Source: Variovorax sp. JS1663
Lineage (GTDB): Bacteria; Pseudomonadota; Gammaproteobacteria; Burkholderiales; Burkholderiaceae_C
Assembly (NCBI RefSeq): GCF_002157355.1
Contig: NZ_LYMK01000046.1
Span: forward strand, 1 to 53,884
Direction: 5' to 3'
Length of the DNA: 53,884 bases
In this document: positions 17,561 to 26,419 of the stretch, in pieces
How the letters are laid out: each line of letters starts with the position of its first letter
How positions within the stretch are numbered: position 1 is the stretch's first letter
Notes under the pieces: generated by a model
The model's input: only the letters and a program-made list of their open reading frames with translations
What the model was told of the DNA's origin: nothing
Database searches by the model: none
Translations under genes and position numbers: made by a program

Positions 17561-18118
17561 ATGGCCTGGACGATCGACGGAACCCTGGACCCCGATGAGG
17601 CCCTGCGCCTGCTCGACCACATGACGGGCGTCAGCGACAACGATTTCGCCATGCTGATCGAGAACAAGGGCACCGTCATGGAGGGCGAGTCCAAGCGCGA
17701 ATACGAGGACGGCAAGCAGCGCATGGACATCGCCGGCTATGCCTACCTGGCGGAGGTCAAGACGCCGCCGGGCGCGAGCAAGGGCAAGGTCCGCAACCAC
17801 CCCCTGATCGTCGTGCGCAACTGCGACGCGGCCACGGCCTCCATCGCCAGCCTGATGAAAAACCAGGATGCCGACATCAAGGTCCAGCTCTCGGTCTTCA
17901 AGGCCGGCGGCGATTCGTCGAAGGACATGCAGCCCACGCTCGAGATCCTGCTGGAGGGGGCGCGCGTCGACACCCATTCCATCCTGACCGGTGGCACACC
18001 GCGGCGGCCCTGCGAAATCATCTTCTTCCACTATCGAAAGATCGAGCTGCGCTCCGCGCCGCAGAAATCAACCGGTCAGCGCGGCGCCGTCCGCAGCTGC
18101 GTGATGAACAACGACTGA
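17561..18118 (+). CDS. Divergent Hcp-like T6SS protein
   Basis: This 185-residue protein shows an Hcp-like order: MEGESKREYEDGKQRMDI, then KVRNHPLIVVRNCDAAT, strands around IKVQLSVFK, LEILLEGARVDTHSI and CEIIFFHYRKIEL. Typical Hcp is about 160-170 residues and forms hexameric tube rings. This one differs clearly from the standard Hcp at 38711 and has an N-terminal addition. I chose ATG 17561 over 17555 because GGAG at 17551-17554 is six bases upstream of it. It may be a specialised tube ring, a capping ring or a cargo carrier. It sits just before tagJ, away from hcp-tssBC. The Hcp relationship is by motif order only. Confidence 0.65.
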   Translation: MAWTIDGTLDPDEALRLLDHMTGVSDNDFAMLIENKGTVMEGESKREYEDGKQRMDIAGYAYLAEVKTPPGASKGKVRNHPLIVVRNCDAATASIASLMKNQDADIKVQLSVFKAGGDSSKDMQPTLEILLEGARVDTHSILTGGTPRRPCEIIFFHYRKIELRSAPQKSTGQRGAVRSCVMNND

Positions 18119-18128
18119 AAGGACTGCC

Positions 18129-18962
18129 ATGACGCGATCAGCCGAACTCCTGCAGGCCGCCGACCCGGCCGGCGCACTCAAGGCCCTGACCGAGGAGGTC
18201 CGCGCCAAGCCGGCCGATGCCAAGCTGCGCGTCTTCATGGCCCAGCTGCTGTGCGTGATGGGCCAGTGGGAGCGGGCGCTCAACCAGCTCGGCGTGGCCG
18301 CCGAGCTCGATGCGCTCGCCGTTCCGATGAAGCAGGTCTACGGCGAGGCCATCCGCTGCGAGGGGCTGCGCGCCGAGGTGTTCGCCGGCAAGCGCACGCC
18401 GATGGTGTTCGGCCAGCCGGACGAGTGGCTCGCGCTCCTGATCGAATCGCTGCTGCGTCAGGGCACCGGCGACGCGGCGCTGGCCGAGGACCTGCGCACC
18501 CGCGCCTTCGATGCCGCGCCGGCCACGCCCGGCACGCTCGACGGCAAGCCCTTCGAATGGCTGGCCGATGCCGACATGCGCCTGGGCCCCGTGCTCGAGG
18601 CCTTCGTCAACGGCCGCTACTACTGGATTCCGTTCGCCCGCCTGGCCCACGTGAAGTTCGACCCGCCGGAAGATTTGCGCGATTGCGTCTGGCTGCCGGC
18701 GCACCTGCAGTTCGAGAACGGCGGCGAGACGCTGGCATTGGTGCCCACGCGCTACGAAGGCTCTGAGCGCTGCAGCGACGGTGCCTTGCAGCTGTCGCGC
18801 AAGACTGAATGGCGCGAGCTGCGGCGCGAGGTCTGGGCCGGGTGGGGCCAGCGAATGCTCGGCGGCGACGATGGCGAGGAGCACGCCATGCTGGACGTGC
18901 GCGAGATCCTCTTCTCTGCCGCACCCGCGGAGGCGCCGCAGGAAGAGGGCGCCGGTGGCTGA
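18129..18962 (+). CDS. tagJ: T6SS accessory protein TagJ (ImpE)
   Basis: This 277-residue protein matches TagJ/ImpE. The N-terminal helical part (AALKALTEEV-like ALKALTEEVRAKPADAKLR, FMAQLLCVMGQWERALNQL) is TPR-like, and the C-terminal part has GKPFEWLADADMRLGPVLEA, YYWIPFARLAHV and LVPTRYEGSE. TagJ binds the sheath protein TssB and the TssH ATPase in P. aeruginosa and may tune disassembly. The ATG at 18129 has AAAGGA upstream. It overlaps tssE by eight bases, and tagJ-tssE pairing is a common arrangement. Confidence 0.93.
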   Translation: MTRSAELLQAADPAGALKALTEEVRAKPADAKLRVFMAQLLCVMGQWERALNQLGVAAELDALAVPMKQVYGEAIRCEGLRAEVFAGKRTPMVFGQPDEWLALLIESLLRQGTGDAALAEDLRTRAFDAAPATPGTLDGKPFEWLADADMRLGPVLEAFVNGRYYWIPFARLAHVKFDPPEDLRDCVWLPAHLQFENGGETLALVPTRYEGSERCSDGALQLSRKTEWRELRREVWAGWGQRMLGGDDGEEHAMLDVREILFSAAPAEAPQEEGAGG

Positions 18963-19473
18963 GCAGGTCGCCCAGGAGCGCCTGCAGCCCTCGCTGCTGG
19001 ACCGGCTCGTCGACGACGCGCCCACCGAGAAGCGCGAGAGCGACGACAAGCGCACCCTCACGCGGCAGGCGCTGCGCCAGGCCATGCTGCGCGACCTGTC
19101 CTGGCTGCTCAACGCCACCGGGCATGGCCTGGCCTTCGACGACAAGCGCTATCCCAACGTGGCGCGCTCGGTGCTCAACTACGGATTGCCTATGCTGTCC
19201 GGCCAGTTCACGTCGTCCGTTCAGCGTGTCAGCATGGAACAGGCTCTGAAGAACGCCATACTGCAGTTCGAGCCCCGCATCCTGCCTCGCACACTCGAAG
19301 TGGAACTCGTCATGGAAGGCTCGGCACTCGACTCCCACAACCGCATCGGCCTCCAGATCCGCGGGCAGCTCTGGGCGCAGCCGGTGCCGCTGGAGTTCCT
19401 GATGCGCAGCCGGATCGATCTGGAGGAAGGGCGCATCGAGATCGAGGACGAGACTGCGCTTGCGCGGCGTTGA
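18955..19473 (+). CDS. tssE: T6SS baseplate protein TssE (gp25-like)
   Basis: This 172-residue protein starts at a GTG (18955) with GGAAGAGG upstream, inside the end of tagJ. It has the TssE layout: LQPSLLDRLVDDAP at the start, LRQAMLRDLSWLLNAT in the middle, then SVLNYGLPMLSGQF and the gp25-type AILQFEPRILPRTLEVEL. TssE initiates sheath assembly at the baseplate together with TssFGK. The C-terminus (IDLEEGRIEIEDE) is typical. After it a 113-bp gap carries a 22-base repeat and a hairpin before tssF. Confidence 0.94.
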   Translation: MAEQVAQERLQPSLLDRLVDDAPTEKRESDDKRTLTRQALRQAMLRDLSWLLNATGHGLAFDDKRYPNVARSVLNYGLPMLSGQFTSSVQRVSMEQALKNAILQFEPRILPRTLEVELVMEGSALDSHNRIGLQIRGQLWAQPVPLEFLMRSRIDLEEGRIEIEDETALARR

Positions 19474-19492
19474 GAACTTTGGGCCTCATGTC

Positions 19493-19514
19493 TTTGTTCT
19501 TGCCTTGCTGGTTG
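19493..19514. repeat. 22-base copy of the long element's left border
   Basis: TTTGTTCTTGCCTTGCTGGT plus two more bases is identical to 9341-9362, the border of the 613-bp inverted-repeat element. Only this border is present here; none of the inner arm follows. It lies in the tssE-tssF gap and may be a relic of an insertion or excision. Confidence 0.7.
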
Positions 19515-19557
19515 ACGAGCGCGACGCCAAGACGAAGGCCCGGTGCCCTCACCCCCA

Positions 19558-19578
19558 CCCTCTCCAAGAGGGAGAGGG
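19558..19578. repeat. REP-like hairpin overlapping the tssF ribosome binding site
   Basis: CCCTCTCC (19558-19565) pairs with GGAGAGGG (19571-19578) around a five-base loop. The right arm runs into GGGAG (19576-19580), the Shine-Dalgarno sequence for the tssF ATG at 19587. It belongs to the same family as 3651-3670 and 9978-10000. Folding would partly mask the tssF start; an effect on translation is inferred. Confidence 0.7.
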
Positions 19579-19586
19579 AGTAAGAC

Positions 19587-21476
19587 ATGGACCCCCGCCT
19601 CCTCACCCTCTACGAACAGGAACTGCGCTATTTCCGCGAAAGCGCCGGAGAGTTCGCCCGCGCCTTCCCGAAGATCGCGCACCGCCTGGGCGTCGAGGCC
19701 CAGGAGATCGCCGACCCGTATGTCGAACGGCTGATCGAGGCCACCGCCTTCCTGTCGGCGCGCGTCAACCTCAAGCTCGATGCCGAGTACCCGCGCTTCA
19801 CCGGCCACCTGCTCGACATCGTCTACCCGCATTTCATGGCGCCCACGCCCTCGATGGTGGTGGTGTCGGTGGGCTGCGATCCGGACGACGCCAACCTGGC
19901 CCACGGGCCCACCTTGCGGCGCGGCAGCGGGTTGCGCGCGCGGCAGGCCGTGGGGCAGAACACGCACTGCGAGTTCCGCACCTCGCGCGCGTTGCGCGTG
20001 TGGCCGGTGGAAGTGCAGCGCGCGCAGTATTTCAGCTATGCACCCGACCTGCCGCTGGCGCAGCATCCGCAGTCGCGCGAGATCCGCGGCGGCCTGCGCA
20101 TCGCCCTGCGCGCCACCGCGGGGCTGAAGTTCGACCAGATCGCGATGGACGAACTGATGATCCATTTCGGCGGCGCCGAGGACGTGGCCTGGCAACTGCA
20201 CGAGTGCATGCTGGGCAAGCCCCTGGGCGTGCTGGTGCAGCCGCTCGCCGCGGGGGCTTCCGCAGGCTCGGTGCGCCACCTGCCGGCCAGCGCGGTCGAG
20301 GCCGTCGGCTTCGAGGACGACGAGGCGCTGCTGCCCGTCACCGCGACCGGCTTCTCGGGCTACCGGCTCGTGCAGGAGTACTTTGCGTTCCCGCAGCGTT
20401 TCCAGTTCGCACGCATCACGGGCCTGCAGGGCGTGCTCGCGGGCATGGCGACCTCCGAGGTCGAGCTCGTCGTGCTGTTCTCGCGCGGGGATGCGGCGCT
20501 CGAGAAGCTGGTCAGCGCCGACAACGTGCAGCTGCACTGCGTGCCCGCCGTCAACCTGTTCAGCAAGCGGCTCGACCGGGTGAGCGTCACCGAGGGCGTG
20601 AGCCAGTTCCACCTGCTGCCCGACCGCACGCGGCCCCAGGATTTCGAGGTCCACACCGTCACCGAGGTCATCGGCCACGGCAACCCGGGCACCGGGGAAG
20701 GGGCGCTGGAGCAGCCCTTCCTGCCCTTCTACGCGGCCTTCCACGGCAGCCGTCACGGGCACCCGGCCTACTTCACGACCACCCGCGAGCCGCGCATGCC
20801 CTCGGCGCGGCAGCGCACCGAGGGGCATCGCAGCAGCCACATCGGCTCCGAGGTGTACATGCAGATCGTCGATCCGCAGCAGGCGCCCTACGCGGGTGCG
20901 CTGCGGCAACTGGCCGTGACCGCGCTGGTCACCAACCGCGACCTCCCGCTCCTGATGCCGCTGGGCCGCGACAACGACTTCGACTGCATCGACTCGTTTC
21001 CGGCGCAGCGCGTGCGCTTGGTGCGCGGCCCGTCCCGGCCGGTGTCGCCGGTGGTGAGCCAGGGCCTGGGCTGGCGCGTCATCGACCACCTGGCGCTCAA
21101 CTACCTGTCGCTGGCCGACAGCTCGCCGCAGCAGGGCGCGGCGGCCTTGCGCGAGATGCTCATGCTCTATGCCGGGCTGGCCGACGAGTCGCGCCAGGGG
21201 CAGGTGCGCGGCCTGCTGTCGGTGCGCGCGAAGCCGGTGGCGCGGCGCCTGCCGCTGCCTGGGCCGATCGCCTTCGGCCGCGGGCTCGAGGTCACGCTCG
21301 AAGTGGAGCGCAGCGCCTTTCACGGGCACAGCGCCTTCCTCTTCGGCGCCGTCATGGCGCGCTACCTGGCGCGGCACGTCGAGGTCAATCATTTCGTCGA
21401 GACCGTGCTCACCGCGGCCGGCCGCGGCGAGATCATGCGATGGAGGCCGCTGTGCGGGGCACGCCCGATCCTGTGA
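19587..21476 (+). CDS. tssF: T6SS baseplate protein TssF (VasA/ImpG)
   Basis: This 629-residue protein has the standard TssF length and opening (LLTLYEQELRYFRESAGEF). It continues with DPYVERLIEATAFLSARV, LLDIVYPHFMAPTPSM, VNLFSKRLDRV and an RGLEVTLEVERSAFHGHSAF segment, ending with NHFVETVLTAAGRGEIMRW. TssF forms the baseplate wedge with TssG and TssE around VgrG. The ATG at 19587 is preceded by GGGAG, which is also part of a hairpin. The 3' end overlaps tssG by 37 bp, as is common for this pair. Confidence 0.96.
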   Translation: MDPRLLTLYEQELRYFRESAGEFARAFPKIAHRLGVEAQEIADPYVERLIEATAFLSARVNLKLDAEYPRFTGHLLDIVYPHFMAPTPSMVVVSVGCDPDDANLAHGPTLRRGSGLRARQAVGQNTHCEFRTSRALRVWPVEVQRAQYFSYAPDLPLAQHPQSREIRGGLRIALRATAGLKFDQIAMDELMIHFGGAEDVAWQLHECMLGKPLGVLVQPLAAGASAGSVRHLPASAVEAVGFEDDEALLPVTATGFSGYRLVQEYFAFPQRFQFARITGLQGVLAGMATSEVELVVLFSRGDAALEKLVSADNVQLHCVPAVNLFSKRLDRVSVTEGVSQFHLLPDRTRPQDFEVHTVTEVIGHGNPGTGEGALEQPFLPFYAAFHGSRHGHPAYFTTTREPRMPSARQRTEGHRSSHIGSEVYMQIVDPQQAPYAGALRQLAVTALVTNRDLPLLMPLGRDNDFDCIDSFPAQRVRLVRGPSRPVSPVVSQGLGWRVIDHLALNYLSLADSSPQQGAAALREMLMLYAGLADESRQGQVRGLLSVRAKPVARRLPLPGPIAFGRGLEVTLEVERSAFHGHSAFLFGAVMARYLARHVEVNHFVETVLTAAGRGEIMRWRPLCGARPIL

Positions 21477-22540
21477 ACCTTCCTGCGCCGCGGGCGGCGG
21501 CCGAGACGGTCGGCCAGCGCGTGCAGGCCTGCAGTGCCGAGCCCTGGGCCTACGACTACTTCGCGCTGATGCGCCGGCTCGAAGCCCTGGCGGCGCCGGC
21601 GCCGCGCTGGGGCCGTGCGCTGCTGCCGGGCGCCGAGCCGCTGCGCGTCGGGCAGGAGCCGTCGCTGTCCTTCGCGCCGGCGAGCTTCAGCCGCTTCGAG
21701 CAGGCCACAGCGCATTCGCCGCCGCGCCTGCGCCAGCATTTCTTCGGCTACCTCGGGCCCAACGGCCCGCTGCCGGTGCACCTGAGCGACTTCATCCGCG
21801 AGCGCACCATCAACCACGGCGATCCGACCTGGCTCGCCTTCCTCGACACCTTCGCGCACCGCTTCTCGCTCTTCTTCTACCGCGCCTGGGCGCAGGCACG
21901 GCCGGCGGTGGGCATGGACCGGCCGCAGGAGGACAGTTTCCGCCGCCAGGTCGGCGCGCTGGCCGGCATCGGCACGGCGGCGCGGCAGGGCCGCGACGAG
22001 ATCCACGACGACGCGCGCCTGCATTTCTCCGGCCGGCTGGTGCGGCAGGTGCACAGCGCGGAGGGCGTGGAAGCCGTGCTCGCCGGCTACTTCGACGTGC
22101 CCGTGCGGCTCGAGCGCTGGGTCGGCCACTGGATGACGCTGCCCGCGCAGGAACTCACCCGCCTCGGCCGCGGGGAGGGCCTGGCCTCGCGCACGCTGGG
22201 CCTCGGCGCCATGATGGGACAGCGCGCCTGGGACCGGCAGCACCGGGTGCGGCTGCACCTGGGGCCGCTCTCGCTGGAGCGCTACCGCATGTTCCTGCCC
22301 ACCGGCACCGCCCGGCCCGCGCTGCAGCGCTGGATGCAGCAGCTGCTGGGCGGCGAGCTGTACTGGGACGCCGAGCTGATCCTGAAGCAGGACGAAGTCC
22401 CGCCCACGCGCCTGGGCGCTGGCACCGGCAATGCGCCGCGCCTCGGCTGGGTGTCCTGGCTCGGTGCGCGGCCGCGCACGCGCGACGCGGCCGACGTTCG
22501 CATCGACGGCGAAGCGGCGCTTGTCCACGCCTCGACTTAG
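21440..22540 (+). CDS. tssG: T6SS baseplate protein TssG (VasB/ImpH)
   Basis: This 366-residue protein starts at the ATG at 21440 inside the tssF end. TssG signatures are visible: AEPWAYDYFALMRRLEALA, LSFAPASFSRFE, FGYLGPNGPLPVHLSDFIRE, DTFAHRFSLFFYRAW and LGLGAMMGQRAWDRQHRVR. It pairs with TssF in the baseplate wedge. The long ORF continuing upstream in this frame is a shadow of tssF; the family's start and length favour 21440. tssH follows after 39 bp. Confidence 0.95.
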   Translation: MEAAVRGTPDPVNLPAPRAAAETVGQRVQACSAEPWAYDYFALMRRLEALAAPAPRWGRALLPGAEPLRVGQEPSLSFAPASFSRFEQATAHSPPRLRQHFFGYLGPNGPLPVHLSDFIRERTINHGDPTWLAFLDTFAHRFSLFFYRAWAQARPAVGMDRPQEDSFRRQVGALAGIGTAARQGRDEIHDDARLHFSGRLVRQVHSAEGVEAVLAGYFDVPVRLERWVGHWMTLPAQELTRLGRGEGLASRTLGLGAMMGQRAWDRQHRVRLHLGPLSLERYRMFLPTGTARPALQRWMQQLLGGELYWDAELILKQDEVPPTRLGAGTGNAPRLGWVSWLGARPRTRDAADVRIDGEAALVHAST

Positions 22541-22579
22541 CCATTCATTCCGACTCATCCCGACGATGGAGAAACAGCC

Positions 22580-25276
22580 ATGAGTGAAATCAGTCGCACC
22601 GCCCTGTTCGGCAAGCTCAACGCGCTGGCCTACAAGGCGATCGAAGGCGCCACGGTTTTCTGCAAGATGCGCGGCAATCCCTACGTGGAGCTGGAGCACT
22701 GGTTCGCCCAGCTGCTGCAGTCGCAGGACTCCGACCTGCACCGCGTGATCCAGCACTACGGGCTGGACATCTCGGTGATCGCCAGGGACATGACGGCCGC
22801 GCTCGATCGCCTGCCGCGCGGCGCCACCGCGATCAGCGACTTCTCGCCGCACATCGAGAACGCCATCGAGCGCGCCTGGACCTACGCCACGCTGCAGTTC
22901 GGCGAGGCGCAGGTGCGCACCGGCTACCTGCTGGTGGGCATGCTCAAGACACCCAGCCTGCGCAACCCGCTGATGGGCCTGTCGAAGCAGTTCGAGAAGG
23001 TCAAGGTCGAGGACCTGGCCGACAACTTCGCGAAGATCTGCGACCCCTCGCCCGAATCGAAGATGCGCGCGCAGGACGGCACCGGCATGGGCAGCGGCGC
23101 GCCCGGCGAAGACACCGGCGCGATGGCCCCCGCCGCGATGGGCAAGGGCGATGCGCTCAAGAAGTTTGCTGTCGACCTCACGGAGAAGGCGAAGAAAGGG
23201 GAGATGGATCCGGTGACCGGGCGGGACGAGGAAATCCGCCAGATCGTCGACATCCTGATGCGGCGCCGCCAGAACAACCCGCTCCTGACCGGCGAGGCCG
23301 GCGTCGGCAAGACCGCGGTCGTCGAGGGCTTCGCGCAGCGCCTGGCGCGCGGCGACGTGCCGCCGCAGCTCAAGGAAGTGAAGCTGCTCACGCTGGACAT
23401 CGGCCTCCTGCAGGCCGGCGCCAGCATGAAGGGCGAGTTCGAGCAGCGCCTGCGGCAGGTGATCGACGAGGTGCAGGCCTCGCCTACGCCCATCATCCTG
23501 TTCATCGACGAGATCCACACCCTGGTGGGCGCGGGCGGCGCGGCCGGCACCGGCGATGCGGCCAACCTGCTGAAGCCCGCGCTGGCGCGCGGCAACCTGC
23601 GCACCATCGGCGCCACCACCTGGGCCGAATACAAGAAGTACATCGAGAAGGACCCGGCGCTGACGCGGCGCTTCCAGGTGGTGCAGGTGCCGGAGCCGGA
23701 CGAGACCAAGGCCATCCTGATGCTGCGCGGCGTGGCCAGCGTGCTGGAGAAGCACCACCGCGTGCAGCTGCTGGACGAAGCCATCGAGGCGGCCGTCAAG
23801 CTTTCGCACCGCTACATCCCGGCGCGGCAGCTGCCCGACAAGGCGGTGAGCCTGCTCGACACGGCCTGCGCGCGCGTGGCCGTGTCGCAGCATGCGATGC
23901 CGCCCGAGGTGGAAGATTGCCAGCGCCGCATCGAGGCGCTGACGGTGGAGCAGGAGATCATCGGCCGCGAGGGGGCGATCGGCATCGACGTGAGCAAGCG
24001 CGCGTCGCAGGTGCAGTCGCTGCTCACGGACGCGAAGGCGCAGCTCGAGACGCTGAATGCGCGCTGGAAGGAAGAGAAAGGCCTGGTCGACCGGCTGCTC
24101 GAATTGCGCGGCAAGCTGCGCGAGGGCAACAAGCCGGTGGACGGCGCGGCACCGGAAGCGGCAGCGTCCGACCGCACCGCGCTGCTGGCCGAGCTGCACG
24201 AGCTGCAGGGCCTGATCGCGACGCTGCAGGGCGAATCGCCGCTCATCCTGCCCTCGGTGGACCAGCATGCCGTGTCCTCCGTCGTGGCCGACTGGACCGG
24301 CATTCCCGTCGGCCGCATGCAGCGCAACGAGATCGAGACGGTGCTGAACCTGCCGAAGCTGCTGTCGCAGCGCGTGATCGGCCAGGACCATGCGATGGAG
24401 ATGATCGCCAAGCGCATCCAGACCTCGCGCGCGGGGCTGGACAACCCCATCAAGCCGATCGGCGTCTTCATGCTGGCCGGTACCTCGGGCGTGGGCAAGA
24501 CCGAGACCGCGATCGCGCTGGCCGAGGCGCTGTACGGCGGCGAGCAGAACATGATCGTCATCAACATGAGCGAGTACCAGGAGGCGCACACCGTCAGTTC
24601 GCTCAAGGGCGCGCCGCCCGGCTACGTGGGCTACGGCGAGGGAGGGGTGCTCACCGAGGCCGTGCGCCGCCGGCCCTACAGCGTGGTGCTGCTGGACGAG
24701 GTGGAGAAGGCGCACCCCGACGTGCACGAGCTCTTCTTCCAGGTCTTCGACAAGGGCTTCATGGAAGACGGCGAGGGGCGCAGCATCGACTTCAAGAACA
24801 CGCTGATCCTGCTCACCACCAATGCCGGCACCGACCTGATCGCCGGCCTGTGCAAGGACCCGGAGCTGATGCCGGACCCCGAGGGCATGGCCAAGGCGCT
24901 GCGCGATCCGCTGCTGAAGATCTTCCCGCCCGCGCTGCTGGGCCGGCTGGTGACCATCCCCTACTACCCGCTGTCCGACGAGATGCTGGGCAAGATCGTC
25001 GAGCTGCAGCTCAAGCGCATCAAGAAGCGGGTGGAGGCGCGCTACCAGATCCCCTTCGAGTACGGCGACGACGTGGTGAAGCTGGTCGTGAGCCGCTGCA
25101 CCGAGAGCGAATCGGGCGGGCGGATGATCGACGCGATCCTCACCAACACCATGCTGCCCGACATCAGCCGCGAGTTCCTCAACCGGATGATGGAAGGCAA
25201 GGCGATCGAGGGCGTGAAGGTGGGCGTTGCCGACGGCAACTTCAGCTACGCCTTCGATGTGAAGGCACCGCAGTGA
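22580..25276 (+). CDS. tssH: T6SS sheath-recycling AAA+ ATPase TssH (ClpV)
   Basis: This 898-residue protein carries an N-terminal ClpV-type helical domain (SRTALFGKLNALAYKAIEGA, VELEHWFAQLLQ). Two AAA+ modules follow, with Walker A GEAGVGKT near 238-245 and GTSGVGKT near 633-640, and Walker B ILFIDEIHTLVG and VVLLDEVEKAHP. The GAPPGYVGYGEGG pore-type segment is present in the second module. TssH disassembles the contracted TssBC sheath so it can be reused. The ATG at 22580 has GGAG in GATGGAGAAACAGCC. Assignment as TssH rather than ClpB rests on the N-domain and context. Confidence 0.96.
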   Translation: MSEISRTALFGKLNALAYKAIEGATVFCKMRGNPYVELEHWFAQLLQSQDSDLHRVIQHYGLDISVIARDMTAALDRLPRGATAISDFSPHIENAIERAWTYATLQFGEAQVRTGYLLVGMLKTPSLRNPLMGLSKQFEKVKVEDLADNFAKICDPSPESKMRAQDGTGMGSGAPGEDTGAMAPAAMGKGDALKKFAVDLTEKAKKGEMDPVTGRDEEIRQIVDILMRRRQNNPLLTGEAGVGKTAVVEGFAQRLARGDVPPQLKEVKLLTLDIGLLQAGASMKGEFEQRLRQVIDEVQASPTPIILFIDEIHTLVGAGGAAGTGDAANLLKPALARGNLRTIGATTWAEYKKYIEKDPALTRRFQVVQVPEPDETKAILMLRGVASVLEKHHRVQLLDEAIEAAVKLSHRYIPARQLPDKAVSLLDTACARVAVSQHAMPPEVEDCQRRIEALTVEQEIIGREGAIGIDVSKRASQVQSLLTDAKAQLETLNARWKEEKGLVDRLLELRGKLREGNKPVDGAAPEAAASDRTALLAELHELQGLIATLQGESPLILPSVDQHAVSSVVADWTGIPVGRMQRNEIETVLNLPKLLSQRVIGQDHAMEMIAKRIQTSRAGLDNPIKPIGVFMLAGTSGVGKTETAIALAEALYGGEQNMIVINMSEYQEAHTVSSLKGAPPGYVGYGEGGVLTEAVRRRPYSVVLLDEVEKAHPDVHELFFQVFDKGFMEDGEGRSIDFKNTLILLTTNAGTDLIAGLCKDPELMPDPEGMAKALRDPLLKIFPPALLGRLVTIPYYPLSDEMLGKIVELQLKRIKKRVEARYQIPFEYGDDVVKLVVSRCTESESGGRMIDAILTNTMLPDISREFLNRMMEGKAIEGVKVGVADGNFSYAFDVKAPQ

Positions 25277-25304
25277 TCACCACCCGAGGAGAGGAAGCCA
25301 CGCC

Positions 25305-26399
25305 ATGCCTTTAGCCAGCCAGGAAACCATCGCTCGCGTCACGAACATTCTTTTGAACGGCAACTACCAGATGAAGCAGGCGGTGCTGCGCACGACGCCG
25401 ATCTCGCCGCCGCATGGCGATGTGTCGATGTTTACGAATGCGCAGCTCACGACCGGCGTGTTCGGCGCCAAGCTGAAGCTCGCCCAGGTGGACGACATGA
25501 TCCGCTTCATCAAGCTCGGCCCGGTGGAGCGCGACTTCGTCGGCGCACTGACCTTCGTCACCAAAACGCCGGCCCAGTTGCCGACCGTGGCGTCGCGGCA
25601 GGGCTGGGTGCCCTGCTGGTTCCTGCCCTGGTTCAGCGGCAAGATCCTGAAGCTCAAGATTTCGGACATCGCGACCACCCCGGTGATCAATTTTGCCGGC
25701 GGCGGTATCGCCCCGCTGGCCAATCCCAGCTTGTTCTTCACGGCCGGCATCAATGGCTGCTCGGTGTTCGCGATCGGCGCGGCCGCGACCCCCAGCCTGT
25801 ACCACGGTGGTGTCAACCCGGGCGACTTGACGATGCCGCTGCAGCCCAACGAAACCACCGAGGCGGCGTGGCGCCGGCTCCTGGGGCGGGGCGCCACGGT
25901 GAAGTTCGTGGGCTCGGTGGGCAAGTCCGACTACGTCAGCGAGCTCAATCCGGGGGCCGCCGATGACACCGATCGCCTGAGGTACAACACCTTCAAGACC
26001 ACGACGATGGCCAAGCAGCTGGAGCAACGGCTGGAGGCGAATCCCAACCTCACCAAGCTCACCGTGGCGCCGTGGGGCGCCGTCTTCGGGTTGCGCGACG
26101 GGGCCGGCAACTGGGAGTTCACACTGGTCAAGCACGCCAGCGTGACCGCCAGGAAGATCACGATCATCACCAAGAAGCGCTTCCTTCGCAGCGACAAGGT
26201 GACTCGGGTCGAGCGCGGCGAGATACGCGCTTCGCAGAACGTCGTGCGGGATGCCCACGGCTTCGTGGATCTCACCGATCCGGGCACCGTTCTCACGGAG
26301 CAGGACCACGCGACCTGCGTGAACCTGGGCTTCAGCGAGTTCTTCCCGGGCGCCGGCGCCGCCGCCGTCAGGAACCTGACCAACACCCAGATTTTTTGA
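25305..26399 (+). CDS. Candidate T6SS effector with GCS-x13-H (deamidase/papain-like) motif
   Basis: This 364-residue protein starts at an ATG with strong SD (GAGGAGAGGAAG), 28 bp after tssH. There is no signal peptide. A central segment reads FFTAGINGCSVFAIG, then SLYHGGVNPGD, giving Cys152 and His167, 15 residues apart. CNF1-type glutamine deamidases use a Cys-His pair of the same spacing (C866/H881), and BLF1 is similar (C94/H106), so a deamidase or papain-like fold is possible. The rest has no recognised family. It is followed directly by a TPR-methyltransferase and vgrG, the usual place for cargo. An effector role is inferred from motif and context; there is no obvious adjacent cognate immunity gene. 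Confidence 0.5.
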   Translation: MPLASQETIARVTNILLNGNYQMKQAVLRTTPISPPHGDVSMFTNAQLTTGVFGAKLKLAQVDDMIRFIKLGPVERDFVGALTFVTKTPAQLPTVASRQGWVPCWFLPWFSGKILKLKISDIATTPVINFAGGGIAPLANPSLFFTAGINGCSVFAIGAAATPSLYHGGVNPGDLTMPLQPNETTEAAWRRLLGRGATVKFVGSVGKSDYVSELNPGAADDTDRLRYNTFKTTTMAKQLEQRLEANPNLTKLTVAPWGAVFGLRDGAGNWEFTLVKHASVTARKITIITKKRFLRSDKVTRVERGEIRASQNVVRDAHGFVDLTDPGTVLTEQDHATCVNLGFSEFFPGAGAAAVRNLTNTQIF

Positions 26400-26419
26400 G
26401 TCGGAGACGACGCGGACTT

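Noticed and set aside
21389..24727. An 1112-codon open frame on the minus strand
   Set aside because: It is antisense to tssG and tssH, which have complete family signatures; a shadow.
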